Shown here piece after piece: positions 1-9,182 of a stretch of DNA of 64,000 nucleotides; the stretch's first letter is position 1; every line of letters starts with the position of its first letter. Made by a program: the position numbers and the translations under genes. Source of the DNA: Bacteroidales bacterium (GTDB lineage Bacteria > Bacteroidota > Bacteroidia > Bacteroidales > WCHB1-69); contig JAEEKX010000003.1 in NCBI GenBank assembly GCA_016288655.1, positions 1 to 64,000 on the forward strand. The letters are read 5' to 3'. Below the pieces are notes generated by a model. That model did no database searches, was not told the origin of the DNA, and saw only the letters and a list, made by a program, of their open reading frames with translations.

Positions 1-218
1 CCTTCTCCATCTATCCGAACCCCGCTACCACCGTTCTGAATGTGAACGCTGAAGGTTACAACACCCTCGAGATCGTGAACCTCCTTGGTCAGACCGTTTA
101 CACCGCTAACGCTACCAGCAACATGCAGATCAACGTCAGCAACCTCAACAACGGCGTTTACTTCGTTCGCATGAACGGCGAAAACGGTACCGCTACCCAG
201 AAATTCATCAAGAAATAA
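1..218 (+). CDS. C-terminal end of a secreted protein with type IX secretion (T9SS type A) sorting domain, 5' truncated by window
   Basis: Translation FSIYPNPATTVLNVNAEGYNTLEIVNLLGQTVYTANATSNMQINVSNLNNGVYFVRMNGENGTATQKFIKK*; classic T9SS CTD motifs (YPNPA, G.Y.V, K at end). Confidence 0.92.
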   Translation, partial: FSIYPNPATTVLNVNAEGYNTLEIVNLLGQTVYTANATSNMQINVSNLNNGVYFVRMNGENGTATQKFIKK

Positions 219-240
219 GGTTTCTTGAACTTCCTACGAA

Positions 241-272
241 AAGGGAATTCCGACAGGAGTTCCCTTTTTTTG
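241..272 (+). terminator. Intrinsic terminator after T9SS cargo gene
   Basis: aagggaa / ttccctt stem followed by T-tract. Confidence 0.75.
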
Positions 273-331
273 TTGGATCAGGCGAATATTTCACCATTTC
301 GTTGTAATTTTGCCGCCGAAAAAAAAAGAGA

Positions 332-832
332 ATGCAGGATTTTGCCGCCATCGACTTCGAGACTGCCAACAAGGAATACACCAGTGTATGCTCCATCGGC
401 ATCGTCATTGTGCGCGGTGGCGAGATGGTGGACAGTTTCTACAGTTTAGTCAAGCCCACTCCCAACTACTACCCGTGGTTCTACACGCGGGTTCACGGCA
501 TCCGGTGGAAGGACACCGCCGACGCGCCGCTCTTCCCGGCGGTGTGGGCGCAGGCGGCCGAGAAGATCGGCGACCTGCCGTTGGTGGCGCACAACAAGGC
601 CTTCGATGAGAACGTGCTGAAGACGACCTTCAAACACTACAAGATGCCCTACCCGAACTATCCGTTCTATTGCACCTTGCAGGCGTCACTGAAACTCCTG
701 CCTTCGCCTGAAATGATTGAGAACCACCGTCTTCCCACAGTCGCCAAGTACTGCGGGTACGACCTGTCGCACCACCATAATGCGCTGGCGGATGCCGAGG
801 CATGCGCGGCCATCGCCATCAAGTTGTTGTAA
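332..832 (+). CDS. DnaQ-like 3'-5' exonuclease domain protein
   Basis: FAAIDFETAN (Exo I), LVAHNKAFDENVL (Exo II), HHNALADAEACA (Exo III); TAATTTTG promoter box at 305-312. Confidence 0.9.
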   Translation: MQDFAAIDFETANKEYTSVCSIGIVIVRGGEMVDSFYSLVKPTPNYYPWFYTRVHGIRWKDTADAPLFPAVWAQAAEKIGDLPLVAHNKAFDENVLKTTFKHYKMPYPNYPFYCTLQASLKLLPSPEMIENHRLPTVAKYCGYDLSHHHNALADAEACAAIAIKLL

Positions 833-848
833 CCGAAAAATTCCGAAC

Positions 849-1328
849 ATGATCCATAACATTCTGAAATCCTTTGTAATAGCGATTCTCGTTTTCTTCT
901 CGGTATCTGCGGCCGTTGCCCAGGAGGACGGCAATGGTGGCGGCGCGGTGCGCATCAGTTTCGGCAACGGGGATGTCGTCGAGCCAATCACACTCTCCGG
1001 CGATGACCCGGCGGTGCCGTCCAAGCCCAAACCCGTGTTCCACACCAACAGCATGGTGTTGAACCAGATCCTGGCAGATTGTGACGAGTTTGAACATGTC
1101 CGGCAGACGCTGGCACAACTTCAGTCGTCCGGCCAAATTTCCCTGCCTGAAGATGCCGACTGTCCCGACTGTTTTCTCATTGTTCATAACTTTTCAACGG
1201 GAATGGTGGTCGCGGTTTTGGATAAAGGGAAGGGAAAACGGATGAATCTCCTTAATAATCAATTTGAAACGGATGCGATGTATGAGGGGGATGAATTCAA
1301 AAAGTTGCGTTTTTCTTTAGTGGAATAA
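849..1328 (+). CDS. Hypothetical secreted protein
   Basis: ORF with signal peptide MIHNILKSFVIAILVFFSVSAAVAQ; no family recognised. Confidence 0.7.
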   Translation: MIHNILKSFVIAILVFFSVSAAVAQEDGNGGGAVRISFGNGDVVEPITLSGDDPAVPSKPKPVFHTNSMVLNQILADCDEFEHVRQTLAQLQSSGQISLPEDADCPDCFLIVHNFSTGMVVAVLDKGKGKRMNLLNNQFETDAMYEGDEFKKLRFSLVE

Positions 1329-1415
1329 AGTTATCAACAGACTGAGGAATCGCTTTCTTGGAGCAGTATCTTTGCGGTGTAAATGAACGGAAAGATACAC
1401 TAAAGAGACTGCGAT

Positions 1416-2957
1416 ATGCTCATAAGAACTCATAGTTGTGCCCTGATGGGGGTGGCCGCGATACCCATCACGGTGGAAGTCAGCGTGGAAATCGGCGTGG
1501 GATATTTTTTAGTCGGTCTGCCCGACAGTGCGATCAAGGAGAGCCAGCACCGCATTGGGGCGGCGTTGAAGGCCGTGGGGCGGAAGATGCCGGGGAAGAA
1601 GATCATCATCAACATGGCGCCGGCGGACATCCGCAAGGAGGGGGCGGCATTCGACCTGACGCTGGCGGTGGCGATCCTGATGGCGTCGGAGCAGATGCGC
1701 GGGGCGGCGGAGGTGGAGGACTACTATATCATGGGCGAGTTGTCGCTCGACGGGTCGTTGCAGCCGGTGCGCGGGGTGCTGCCGATGGCCATCGAGGCGC
1801 GTCGGCGCCAGAAGAGGGGACTGATTCTGCCGATCCAAAACGCCCGCGAGGCCGCGGTGGTGGAGGGCATCGACGTGCTCGGGGTCGAGAGCATCCAGCA
1901 GGTCATCGACTTTTTCGACGCGGGCGTGCCCATCCCCAAAACGGAACTCGACATCCGCGCCGAGTTCCAAAATAGTCTGAACAACTACGAGTTCGACTTC
2001 GCGGATGTGAAGGGACAGGAGAACATCAAGCGGGCCTTGGAGATCGCCGCCGCGGGCGGGCACAACGCCATCCTCATCGGTCCGCCCGGCTCCGGCAAGT
2101 CCATGTTGGCCAAGCGGCTGCCTTCCATCTTGCCGCCATTGACACTTGACGAGGCTCTGGAGACCACCAAGATTCATTCGGTGGCCGGCAAAATGAGCCG
2201 GTATTCATCGTTGATCTGCGTCAGGCCCTTCCGTGCGCCGCATCACACCATCAGTGATGTGGCGCTGGTGGGTGGCGGCCAGCATCCGCAGCCAGGCGAG
2301 ATCTCGCTCGCCCACAACGGGGTGCTCTTTCTCGACGAATTGACCGAGATGAACCGGGCCACGCTGGAGGTGCTCCGGCAGCCGCTCGAAGACCGACGCA
2401 TCACCATCTCGCGCTCCAAGTACTCGGTCGATTTTCCCGCCTCCTTCATGCTGATCGCGGCGATGAACCCTTGCCCGTGCGGCAACTACAACAATCCGAA
2501 GATCCCATGTACCTGCGCGCCCGGGGTGGTGCAGAAGTACCTCGGACGTATCTCCGGTCCTCTGCTCGACCGCATCGACCTGCACGTGGAGGTGAAGCCG
2601 TTGAGCAATGACGAGTTGTTGGCGAAGGCGCGGGGGGAGAGTAGCGCGGCCGTGCGCGAGCGGGTGGTGCGCGCCCGCGGCATCCAGGAAGAGCGCTACC
2701 GCGAATACCCCGACATCCACTGCAACGCGCAGGTGAATGCCAAGTTGTTCCACCAGTATTGCGCCATCGACGAGGGGTGCAAGGCATTGATGAAGGTGGC
2801 AATGGACCGGCTGGGACTGTCGGCACGGGCCTACGACCGCATCCTCAAGGTGGCGCGCACCATCGCCGACCTTGCGGGCGCCCCCGCCATCACCGCCGAA
2901 CACCTCAGCGAGGCCATCAACTTCCGGAGTCTGGATCGGGACAGTTGGGGAAGATGA
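1416..2957 (+). CDS. YifB/ComM-family Mg chelatase-like AAA ATPase
   Basis: 513 aa, GPPGSGKSMLAKRLPSILPPL Walker A, GVLFLDELTEM Walker B, MNPCPCG motif typical of YifB/ComM. Confidence 0.95.
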   Translation: MLIRTHSCALMGVAAIPITVEVSVEIGVGYFLVGLPDSAIKESQHRIGAALKAVGRKMPGKKIIINMAPADIRKEGAAFDLTLAVAILMASEQMRGAAEVEDYYIMGELSLDGSLQPVRGVLPMAIEARRRQKRGLILPIQNAREAAVVEGIDVLGVESIQQVIDFFDAGVPIPKTELDIRAEFQNSLNNYEFDFADVKGQENIKRALEIAAAGGHNAILIGPPGSGKSMLAKRLPSILPPLTLDEALETTKIHSVAGKMSRYSSLICVRPFRAPHHTISDVALVGGGQHPQPGEISLAHNGVLFLDELTEMNRATLEVLRQPLEDRRITISRSKYSVDFPASFMLIAAMNPCPCGNYNNPKIPCTCAPGVVQKYLGRISGPLLDRIDLHVEVKPLSNDELLAKARGESSAAVRERVVRARGIQEERYREYPDIHCNAQVNAKLFHQYCAIDEGCKALMKVAMDRLGLSARAYDRILKVARTIADLAGAPAITAEHLSEAINFRSLDRDSWGR

Positions 2958-3063
2958 GAATGGATGCAATACGCTACCCGTAGCTTGGTGTCACTATCCC
3001 TAATCCAATCAATAACAGAATGATTACCAACGATATAGAATAATCCTTATGGCAAAGGACGGA

Positions 3064-3363
3064 TTACAAAAATGCGGTTTTTTCATGAATCAACCACACG
3101 GTATACACAAGCACCACGCCCCAGAGCACGAGCAACAAGGGTATGAGAATCATGAACTTCCGGTGCTGTGTCTTGTGATGGAATGCCTTCATGCCGACAA
3201 CCGCGCCGAGGGGGCCGCCCACGACGGCCAGCAGCAACAATGCCGATTCGGGGATGCGCCAGCGTTTGAGACGCGCCCTCCGCTTGTCGATGCCGTATGC
3301 GGCAAACGCCATCACGTTGACGGCGATGAGATAGATCGCAACTACTCGAATCGCCAGACTCAT
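3064..3363 (-). CDS. DUF1294 family small membrane protein
   Basis: AAYGIDKRRARLKRWRIPESALLLLAVVGGPLGAVVGMKAFHHKTQHRKF matches DUF1294 pattern; start re-assigned to ATG at 3363. Confidence 0.88.
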   Translation of the reverse strand: MSLAIRVVAIYLIAVNVMAFAAYGIDKRRARLKRWRIPESALLLLAVVGGPLGAVVGMKAFHHKTQHRKFMILIPLLLVLWGVVLVYTVWLIHEKTAFL

Positions 3364-3365
3364 CT

Positions 3366-4559
3366 CTACCTGGAGAACATGATCTTCTCGCTGTTGAACA
3401 TTCTTGTCAGCCCCCATACGGCCGCTGCGGTGTAAACCACATTGGCGCAGAGGCATACGATGGTCATGCTCCATTGCGCCTCGTGCATGAACACGCCCAC
3501 CATCACCTCGGTGGAGTTGTAGAAGGGAATCAGGTAGGCAGCGAAGTTGGTGCTGGCGTTGCCTTGGAACATGGGAATGAGCCCGCAGACCATCACCACC
3601 AGCATTCCCGGCACCATCATCGTGCCCGCGTTCTTGACATCCTTAGCCAAGGCCGACAGCATGCTCACGACGGACGACATGATCAGCACGGTGGAGAGGA
3701 TGACCAGTAATAGGATGACGTAATCGCTGGGGGTATAGTGGAATGTCGCGCCGGCATTGTCCAGGTTGATCATCTTGGGCAGAGAGAGCACGATGCCGAT
3801 GAAACTGGAGAGGCCGCTCAATATGCCGATGCATGAGAGCGACACGATCTTGCCCAATGCCAGGTCATTGCGCTTCATGGGCGTTACCAGCAGGGTAGCG
3901 ATGGTGCCGCGTTCCTTTTCGCCGGCGATGGCGCTGGGCGCGATGGCCATCATGCCGGAAAAGAGCATGATCAGAATCATCATGGGCAGGATCTTGCTCC
4001 AGATCATGGCTCCGATGGATTCTTCGCTGGCCATGTCGAACTGCGCCTCCGCCGTGTCTGCGCGGTTGACGTCAAAGCGGTTACTCATCATGCTCTCGTA
4101 TCCGGAAAGCATGTTTTCCAACACTGTATAGATCCTTTGCGAGGCGTTGTTGGTTGAGTTATAGTAGATCTTGATGTTGGGGGCGAGTTCGCCGCTTTGC
4201 GGGTCGTAGTTGGCCACCTGCTGGTCGAAATCGTTGGGGAAACGCACTAGTAGGGTGTTCAAGTCATTGTCTTCCAACTGTTTGATGTCTGCATCGGTGA
4301 AAGCGGCAGGCAATACGGTTACCCCTGCGCTATCCAAACTTTGCAGTATCGGCTCCAGACTCTTGGGCATGTGTTCCACCCGCAGGGTCACGGGATCTCC
4401 CGCGCCTTCTGAGACCATTTTCCCTATGCCGTTGCCCATCATCGAGTAGATGAGGTAGATGAGGAGACCGGGCATGATGACGGTGGTGAACAGGAGTTGG
4501 CGGTCGCCGAAGAAGCGGGCAAACTCTTTTTTGATGATGGTCAGGGTGTTCGATTTCAT
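3366..4559 (-). CDS. ABC transporter permease (NatB-like, ABC-2 type)
   Basis: 397 aa with N-terminal TM, large extracytoplasmic loop, AGEKERGTIATLLVTPMKR motif; overlaps the adjacent ATPase gene. Confidence 0.9.
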   Translation of the reverse strand: MKSNTLTIIKKEFARFFGDRQLLFTTVIMPGLLIYLIYSMMGNGIGKMVSEGAGDPVTLRVEHMPKSLEPILQSLDSAGVTVLPAAFTDADIKQLEDNDLNTLLVRFPNDFDQQVANYDPQSGELAPNIKIYYNSTNNASQRIYTVLENMLSGYESMMSNRFDVNRADTAEAQFDMASEESIGAMIWSKILPMMILIMLFSGMMAIAPSAIAGEKERGTIATLLVTPMKRNDLALGKIVSLSCIGILSGLSSFIGIVLSLPKMINLDNAGATFHYTPSDYVILLLVILSTVLIMSSVVSMLSALAKDVKNAGTMMVPGMLVVMVCGLIPMFQGNASTNFAAYLIPFYNSTEVMVGVFMHEAQWSMTIVCLCANVVYTAAAVWGLTRMFNSEKIMFSR

Positions 4560-5332
4560 TCCTCACCTCCTTTCTGTTCCTTGTAGATTTCAAAAAAACG
4601 GTCCTCCAGGTTCATGTCGCCGCACACCTCGTTCAGCGTTCCGTAACTGATCATGCGTCCGTCGATGATGATACCCACGCGGTCGCAGAGGCGTTCCACG
4701 AGACTGAAGATGTGGGTGCTGAGGATGATGGTCTTGCCCTCGCTGCGGAGTTCCTGTAGGTAGTCGGTCACCGTTCTGGCGGTCAACACATCGAGTCCGT
4801 TGGTGGGTTCGTCGAAGATGATGATGTTGGGCTGATGCACCAGCGAGACGATCAGGGAGAGTTTCTGCTTCATGCCGGTGGATAGGTTGGCCACCTTCAC
4901 CTCGGCGAACTTGTCGATGCCGAATCGGCTGAACATCTGCTGTTTTCGCTCCTGCATCACCCGCTCGTCCACGCCATGCAGTTTGCTGAAGAAGTCGAAA
5001 ATGTAGTTGGGGGTGAAAAAGTCCTCAAGTTTCAGTTCGCTCGTCAGGAACGCTATCTTGGAGCGTACGTCGGTGGGGTGGTTGACCACGCTGCTGCCGT
5101 CGATGATGGCATCGCCGCTGTCGGGCCGGATGAGGGTGCTCAACATGCGGAGTGTAGTGGTCTTGCCTGCCCCGTTGGGCCCCAGTAGTCCGAAAATCTC
5201 GCCTTGATAGGCGTTGAACGACAGGTGGTCAACGGCCGTTTTGTAACGTTGCGTTGTCCGCTCTATCTTCTGTTGTTTGGGGGAGAGTTTAAAGGTCTTG
5301 CACAGCTCTTCCACGCGCAGAATCTCTTTCAT
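4556..5332 (-). CDS. ABC transporter ATP-binding protein (NatA-like)
   Basis: GPNGAGKTTTLRML Walker A, NLSTGMKQKLSLIVSLVHQPNIIIFDEPTNGLD signature/Walker B. Confidence 0.93.
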   Translation of the reverse strand: MKEILRVEELCKTFKLSPKQQKIERTTQRYKTAVDHLSFNAYQGEIFGLLGPNGAGKTTTLRMLSTLIRPDSGDAIIDGSSVVNHPTDVRSKIAFLTSELKLEDFFTPNYIFDFFSKLHGVDERVMQERKQQMFSRFGIDKFAEVKVANLSTGMKQKLSLIVSLVHQPNIIIFDEPTNGLDVLTARTVTDYLQELRSEGKTIILSTHIFSLVERLCDRVGIIIDGRMISYGTLNEVCGDMNLEDRFFEIYKEQKGGEE

Positions 5333-5428
5333 TTTGTATTTTTTTGATTTGCAAAAATACATGAAATTCTTTGAACAGAGAATCTCCTTTTGTGGACTTA
5401 TTGAGCAGAGATGCGGTTGTCCTCGACG

Positions 5429-5980
5429 CTATTTCAACAGCGCCTGCACTCCCAACCCGATGAGCACCAACCCCGCCAACACCGCCGCCCAACGGTCGGG
5501 GATGGGGATGGCCTGCTTGCCGAGGAATACCCCGAAGATGGAAGCGGCGAAGGTGACGACGGATATCACCAGCATGGTCGGGAGAATCTGCGCCATCGAG
5601 GTCTCCAGACCGAGCCCCACGCCCACGGCGAAGGCGTCGATGCTGGTGGCCACCGCCAACAGGCAGATGATGCCGAAACGGCTGACATCGAAGGTGGAGG
5701 CATCCTCGCCGCCGCGGATGCCGTCGATGATGTTCTTCAATCCTACGGCCAACAGCAACCCGAAGGCGATCCAGTCGGCGAAACGCTCCACCAAGGCACG
5801 GAACGCCTCGCCACCCCAGGCCCCGACCAACGGAAATCCGCCTTGGAAAACCGCGAACGTAGCCGCTAACAGTAGCCCACGCCGGTAGCTCATCTTCGAT
5901 TTCAACCCGCAGGTGGTCGAAATGACCAGACTGTCAACGCTGAGTGCCAACGCCAAGATCAGTGAAGGGCCCAAACTCAT
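5429..5980 (-). CDS. mntP: Putative manganese efflux pump MntP
   Basis: 183 aa, six TM, ALALSVDSLVIS and ATSIDAFAVGVGLG motifs of MntP/DUF204. Confidence 0.92.
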   Translation of the reverse strand: MSLGPSLILALALSVDSLVISTTCGLKSKMSYRRGLLLAATFAVFQGGFPLVGAWGGEAFRALVERFADWIAFGLLLAVGLKNIIDGIRGGEDASTFDVSRFGIICLLAVATSIDAFAVGVGLGLETSMAQILPTMLVISVVTFAASIFGVFLGKQAIPIPDRWAAVLAGLVLIGLGVQALLK

Positions 5981-5982
5981 CG

Positions 5983-7032
5983 CTATGCGTTATCTGCTCT
6001 CTTTTTCTGGGGAATCACCAGCGACAGCACGATTGAAAGCGTCAAAAACCCGAGGATGATGATCAGCGAGGCGATGGCGGAAATTTCCCTGTGGAAAAAT
6101 TCATGTCCGATCATTTTCACACCAATGAAGCACAACAGCAGCCCGATGCCATATTTGAGCAGCCAGAACGAATCGGCCATGTTGCTGAACAGGAAGAACA
6201 TCGATCGTAATCCCATGATGGCGAAGATGTTGGAGAAGAAAACGATGAAGGCGTCGGTGGTGACGGAGAAGACAGCCGGGATGGAATCGACGGCGAAGAT
6301 GACATCGGAGAACTCGATGACCAGCAGCACTAAGAAAAGGGGCGTCATGAAATGCTTTCCGTCGATTTTGGTGAAGAAATCGTGGCCGTTGACATTCGGC
6401 GTGGTGCGGAAGTGCTTGGAGGCGAACCGCACGATGGGGTGGTTCGCCGTGTCCACATTTTGGTTCCCCTTGTCGAGGAACATCTTGATGCCGCTGTAGA
6501 TCAGGATGCCGCCGAAGATGGCTAAGATCCAGGAGAAGCGGGAGACCATCGCACCGAGGGCGAAGATGAAGGCGAAACGCATCAAGATGGCGGCGAGGAT
6601 GCCCCAGAACAATACGCGGTGGTAATACTGCCGGTCGATGCCGAAACTCGTGAATATCATGATCATCACGAAGATATTGTCAATGGAGAGCGTCTTCTCT
6701 AAGAAGTAACCCGCCAGGTACTGCATCGTGATCTCCTTGCGGTAGATGCTCAGACTGGCCGAGTAATCCATCCCCTCCTTGATTTTCCCTGCTAAATCGG
6801 TGCCTTTGACGTACGCCAGCAGATCGTCCATGTTGGAGATGCCATGTACCCACTCCGCGTGGAAAAGCAGCAGCAGCGAGAAAAGGAGCGACATGCCGAT
6901 CCAGATGCCCGTCCACAAACCGGCCTCCTTGTTGCCGATGACGTGGTCCTTCTTGTGGAAAACACCTAGGTCCAACGCCAGCATGACGATGATGAAGACC
7001 ATGAAAACAGCAAAGAATAGGAATCTTGACAT
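5983..7032 (-). CDS. TerC family integral membrane protein
   Basis: 349 aa, EKTLSIDNIFVMIMIF and EFSDVIFAVDSIPAVF motifs. Confidence 0.93.
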   Translation of the reverse strand: MSRFLFFAVFMVFIIVMLALDLGVFHKKDHVIGNKEAGLWTGIWIGMSLLFSLLLLFHAEWVHGISNMDDLLAYVKGTDLAGKIKEGMDYSASLSIYRKEITMQYLAGYFLEKTLSIDNIFVMIMIFTSFGIDRQYYHRVLFWGILAAILMRFAFIFALGAMVSRFSWILAIFGGILIYSGIKMFLDKGNQNVDTANHPIVRFASKHFRTTPNVNGHDFFTKIDGKHFMTPLFLVLLVIEFSDVIFAVDSIPAVFSVTTDAFIVFFSNIFAIMGLRSMFFLFSNMADSFWLLKYGIGLLLCFIGVKMIGHEFFHREISAIASLIIILGFLTLSIVLSLVIPQKKRADNA

Positions 7033-7070
7033 TGCGTTTCTGTTTTAGTTTTGGTTGTTCGTTCGTTCAT

Positions 7071-7111
7071 AAAAAAAACGACCCATAGACAGCATTGGTT
7101 GTCTATGAGTC
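7071..7111 (-). terminator. Regulatory intrinsic terminator (expression platform) upstream of terC-mntP
   Basis: On minus strand GACTCATAGACA-accaatgc-TGTCTATGGGTC-GTTTTTTTT. Confidence 0.85.
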
Positions 7112-7199
7112 TTATTGCTTAGGAGCGGCACCAAGTTTTGCAACTGGGTTTGTTGATGCCGTTCACGACTTTCTTTCTGTCGCCAATTACTCCCTCATA
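7104..7199 (-). ncRNA. yybP-ykoY (manganese) riboswitch aptamer
   Basis: Minus strand TATGAGGGAGTAATTGGCGACAG...AAAGTCGTGAACGGCATCAA...TTGGTGCCGCTCCTAAGCAATAAGACTCATA; P1 TATGAG/CTCATA, internal stems CGAC/GTCG and GGCATCAA/TTGGTGCC; lies upstream of terC and mntP, the classical regulon. Confidence 0.82.
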
Positions 7200-7208
7200 A
7201 TTGCGCTG

Positions 7209-7216
7209 CAAAAGTA
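7209..7216 (-). promoter_or_regulatory. Bacteroidota -7 box TACTTTTG upstream of riboswitch
   Basis: Matches TAnnTTTG; predicted transcription start falls just before the aptamer; no clear -33 TTTG seen. Confidence 0.55.
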
Positions 7217-7248
7217 CGATTTTTTTTGGAAATGACGGGGAATGCCAT

Positions 7249-7280
7249 AAAAAAAGGGTGAACATCAGCTCACCCTCTTT
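7249..7280 (-). terminator. Intrinsic terminator after small lipoprotein gene
   Basis: gggtga-acatcagc-tcaccc stem with A-tract on + strand (T-tract on minus). Confidence 0.75.
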
Positions 7281-7299
7281 TTCGGATTGTCGTTGCAAA

Positions 7300-7515
7300 T
7301 TATTTGCACTCCATACCGGTCTTGCCATTGCCGAGATCAACAACTGCGGTGGTGGCATAGTCGGAGCACTTTTTGTCAGAGTCCTTGTCGATGGTGTACT
7401 CGTTGGTGGCGGTGACGTCACCGTTGACATAGGTCTTGCAGACGCATTTTTTGTCACAGGAAGTGATGCCGAAAACGAAAGCGGCAGCAGCGACAACTAA
7501 AAATAATTTCTTCAT
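7300..7515 (-). CDS. Small cysteine-rich lipoprotein, hypothetical
   Basis: MKKLFLVVAAAAFVFGITSCDKKCVCKTYVNGD...; lipobox GITSC; own terminator. Confidence 0.75.
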   Translation of the reverse strand: MKKLFLVVAAAAFVFGITSCDKKCVCKTYVNGDVTATNEYTIDKDSDKKCSDYATTAVVDLGNGKTGMECK

Positions 7516-7620
7516 AACCATTTGATTTTTAGAGGTTAATATTGATGTGATTTTGGCTGCAAAAATACAATTTTTTAATATACTTTCTTGTTAATAAACG
7601 TTAAAACTCAAAGGGAGATG

Positions 7621-9138
7621 TTATGACGATCGTTTCATCTTGGCTATGACCTTCTGAATCATTAGGTTGACTTCAGGGGAGATATTCCATCGGTATAGAA
7701 TGTAAACTCCTATTGCACAGATGAATCCTGTTCTGATAACGGCTTCCGCCAACCAAGGAACGATGCTGGTGGAGGTGATGAGGTGGGAAGAGACAAAGTG
7801 ACAGCCCACATTCAGAAGATACAACAGGCCGATCAAGCCGACCACTTTGAGCAGATTCCATGAGAACGGGGTCGTTCCCACTTTTTTCTGTACAAACCAT
7901 AGAAGAAATACATAAAAGATGAGATAGGATAGAAGGGTAGCCATCGCACCGCCGTTTATGCCAAATTTTGGCACAAGTACAATGTTGAGTGTGATGGAGG
8001 CGACCATCAGTAATAATGTGAAAATCAGGGAGAAATAGTAAAATTTGGTATATCCCAAAGCGGAGCCGCCAATGCCAAAAGATGAGTTGAGCAGTTTGGA
8101 AAGGGAGAGGATGAAAACCGCCCATTTGCCCGCGACATATTGATCGCCGTTGGGTAGGATATGGAAGAAGAGGTCGATGTTGATCCAAATGATGAGGAAT
8201 ATCACACTGCCGGCCAGGAATTGATGCAGTGCAACTTTCTGACACAATCTGGTGGCTTGGGGAATGTCGTTCTCCTTGATAGCCACAGAGATATGCGGTT
8301 GCGTGATTGCTCCGAGAGAGCGGTAGGGCACCTCTATGACGGCCGCGATGTAGTTGGCGATGGCGTAGATGCCGGCAAAGGCAAGCCCCTGTTGCGCACT
8401 GATAAAGAAACTGCTAAGCGTTGGCATCGCGCTGTTGACCAACGCAGAAACCACCATGAAAAGCGTGTACCAGAGAAAGTTGGTGACCAGCGATTTCGTA
8501 ATGTGTTTGAAATCGGGCTTGAACGACACTTTGCCGCTGGAAAGAAGATAGACGAGATTGAGCAGTGCTGCAAGTCCGTATGTAGCGCATAATACGATGA
8601 CCAACCCATCCAACGAAATAACCCCCATTCCAAATAGGATGTATCCAATTAATAAACAGCATCTTATGACAACCTCGCGAATAAATTTGGGAATGGCCAC
8701 ACGATTCAGTATAGTGGCGTTTACCTCGAAAACCGCCATGTATAGCATGAAAAATGCTATGGGGATGACGAAGTAGAAATAGTTGACAAATAGAGCGGAA
8801 TTATCTTGAAAAGTATTGATTATTAGTTCTTTACATAAGAAAAAAACTACAAGGAAAACCAAGAAGCCGATGAAGGGGATGATCAATGTCCAGAAAAAAA
8901 TCCCATGATTCTTGTCGTCGTCTTTAAAATAGGGAAAGTAACGTAGTATGGATGAGCCAGTTCCAAGTTGCGCCAAAGTGGAGAAAAGTATGGCTGCATC
9001 CACCAATACGCGCGTCAAGCCGACCTCTTCTGTCGTCAGGTACTTTGTCAGGATGAAGAAGGTGGTGACAAAACCGACGGCAATGCCAATGTAGTTGGCA
9101 ATGGTCCCTTTGATGCTCTGTCGGATGATGACGCCCAT
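7621..9138 (-). CDS. Polysaccharide biosynthesis / flippase (Wzx/MATE-like) membrane protein
   Basis: 505 aa, multiple TM, N-terminal IRQSIKGTIANYIGIAVGFVTTFFILTKYLTTEEVGL typical of the oligosaccharide flippase family. Confidence 0.88.
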   Translation of the reverse strand: MGVIIRQSIKGTIANYIGIAVGFVTTFFILTKYLTTEEVGLTRVLVDAAILFSTLAQLGTGSSILRYFPYFKDDDKNHGIFFWTLIIPFIGFLVFLVVFFLCKELIINTFQDNSALFVNYFYFVIPIAFFMLYMAVFEVNATILNRVAIPKFIREVVIRCCLLIGYILFGMGVISLDGLVIVLCATYGLAALLNLVYLLSSGKVSFKPDFKHITKSLVTNFLWYTLFMVVSALVNSAMPTLSSFFISAQQGLAFAGIYAIANYIAAVIEVPYRSLGAITQPHISVAIKENDIPQATRLCQKVALHQFLAGSVIFLIIWINIDLFFHILPNGDQYVAGKWAVFILSLSKLLNSSFGIGGSALGYTKFYYFSLIFTLLLMVASITLNIVLVPKFGINGGAMATLLSYLIFYVFLLWFVQKKVGTTPFSWNLLKVVGLIGLLYLLNVGCHFVSSHLITSTSIVPWLAEAVIRTGFICAIGVYILYRWNISPEVNLMIQKVIAKMKRSS

Positions 9139-9182
9139 GGTAATTGATTATATGATGTTGATTTCTTGTTCGTTACAATATT

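Noticed and set aside
7119-7496. 125-aa minus-strand ORF ending KPSCKTWCRS
   Set aside because: Overlaps the lipoprotein gene in another frame and runs through the riboswitch aptamer; not coding.
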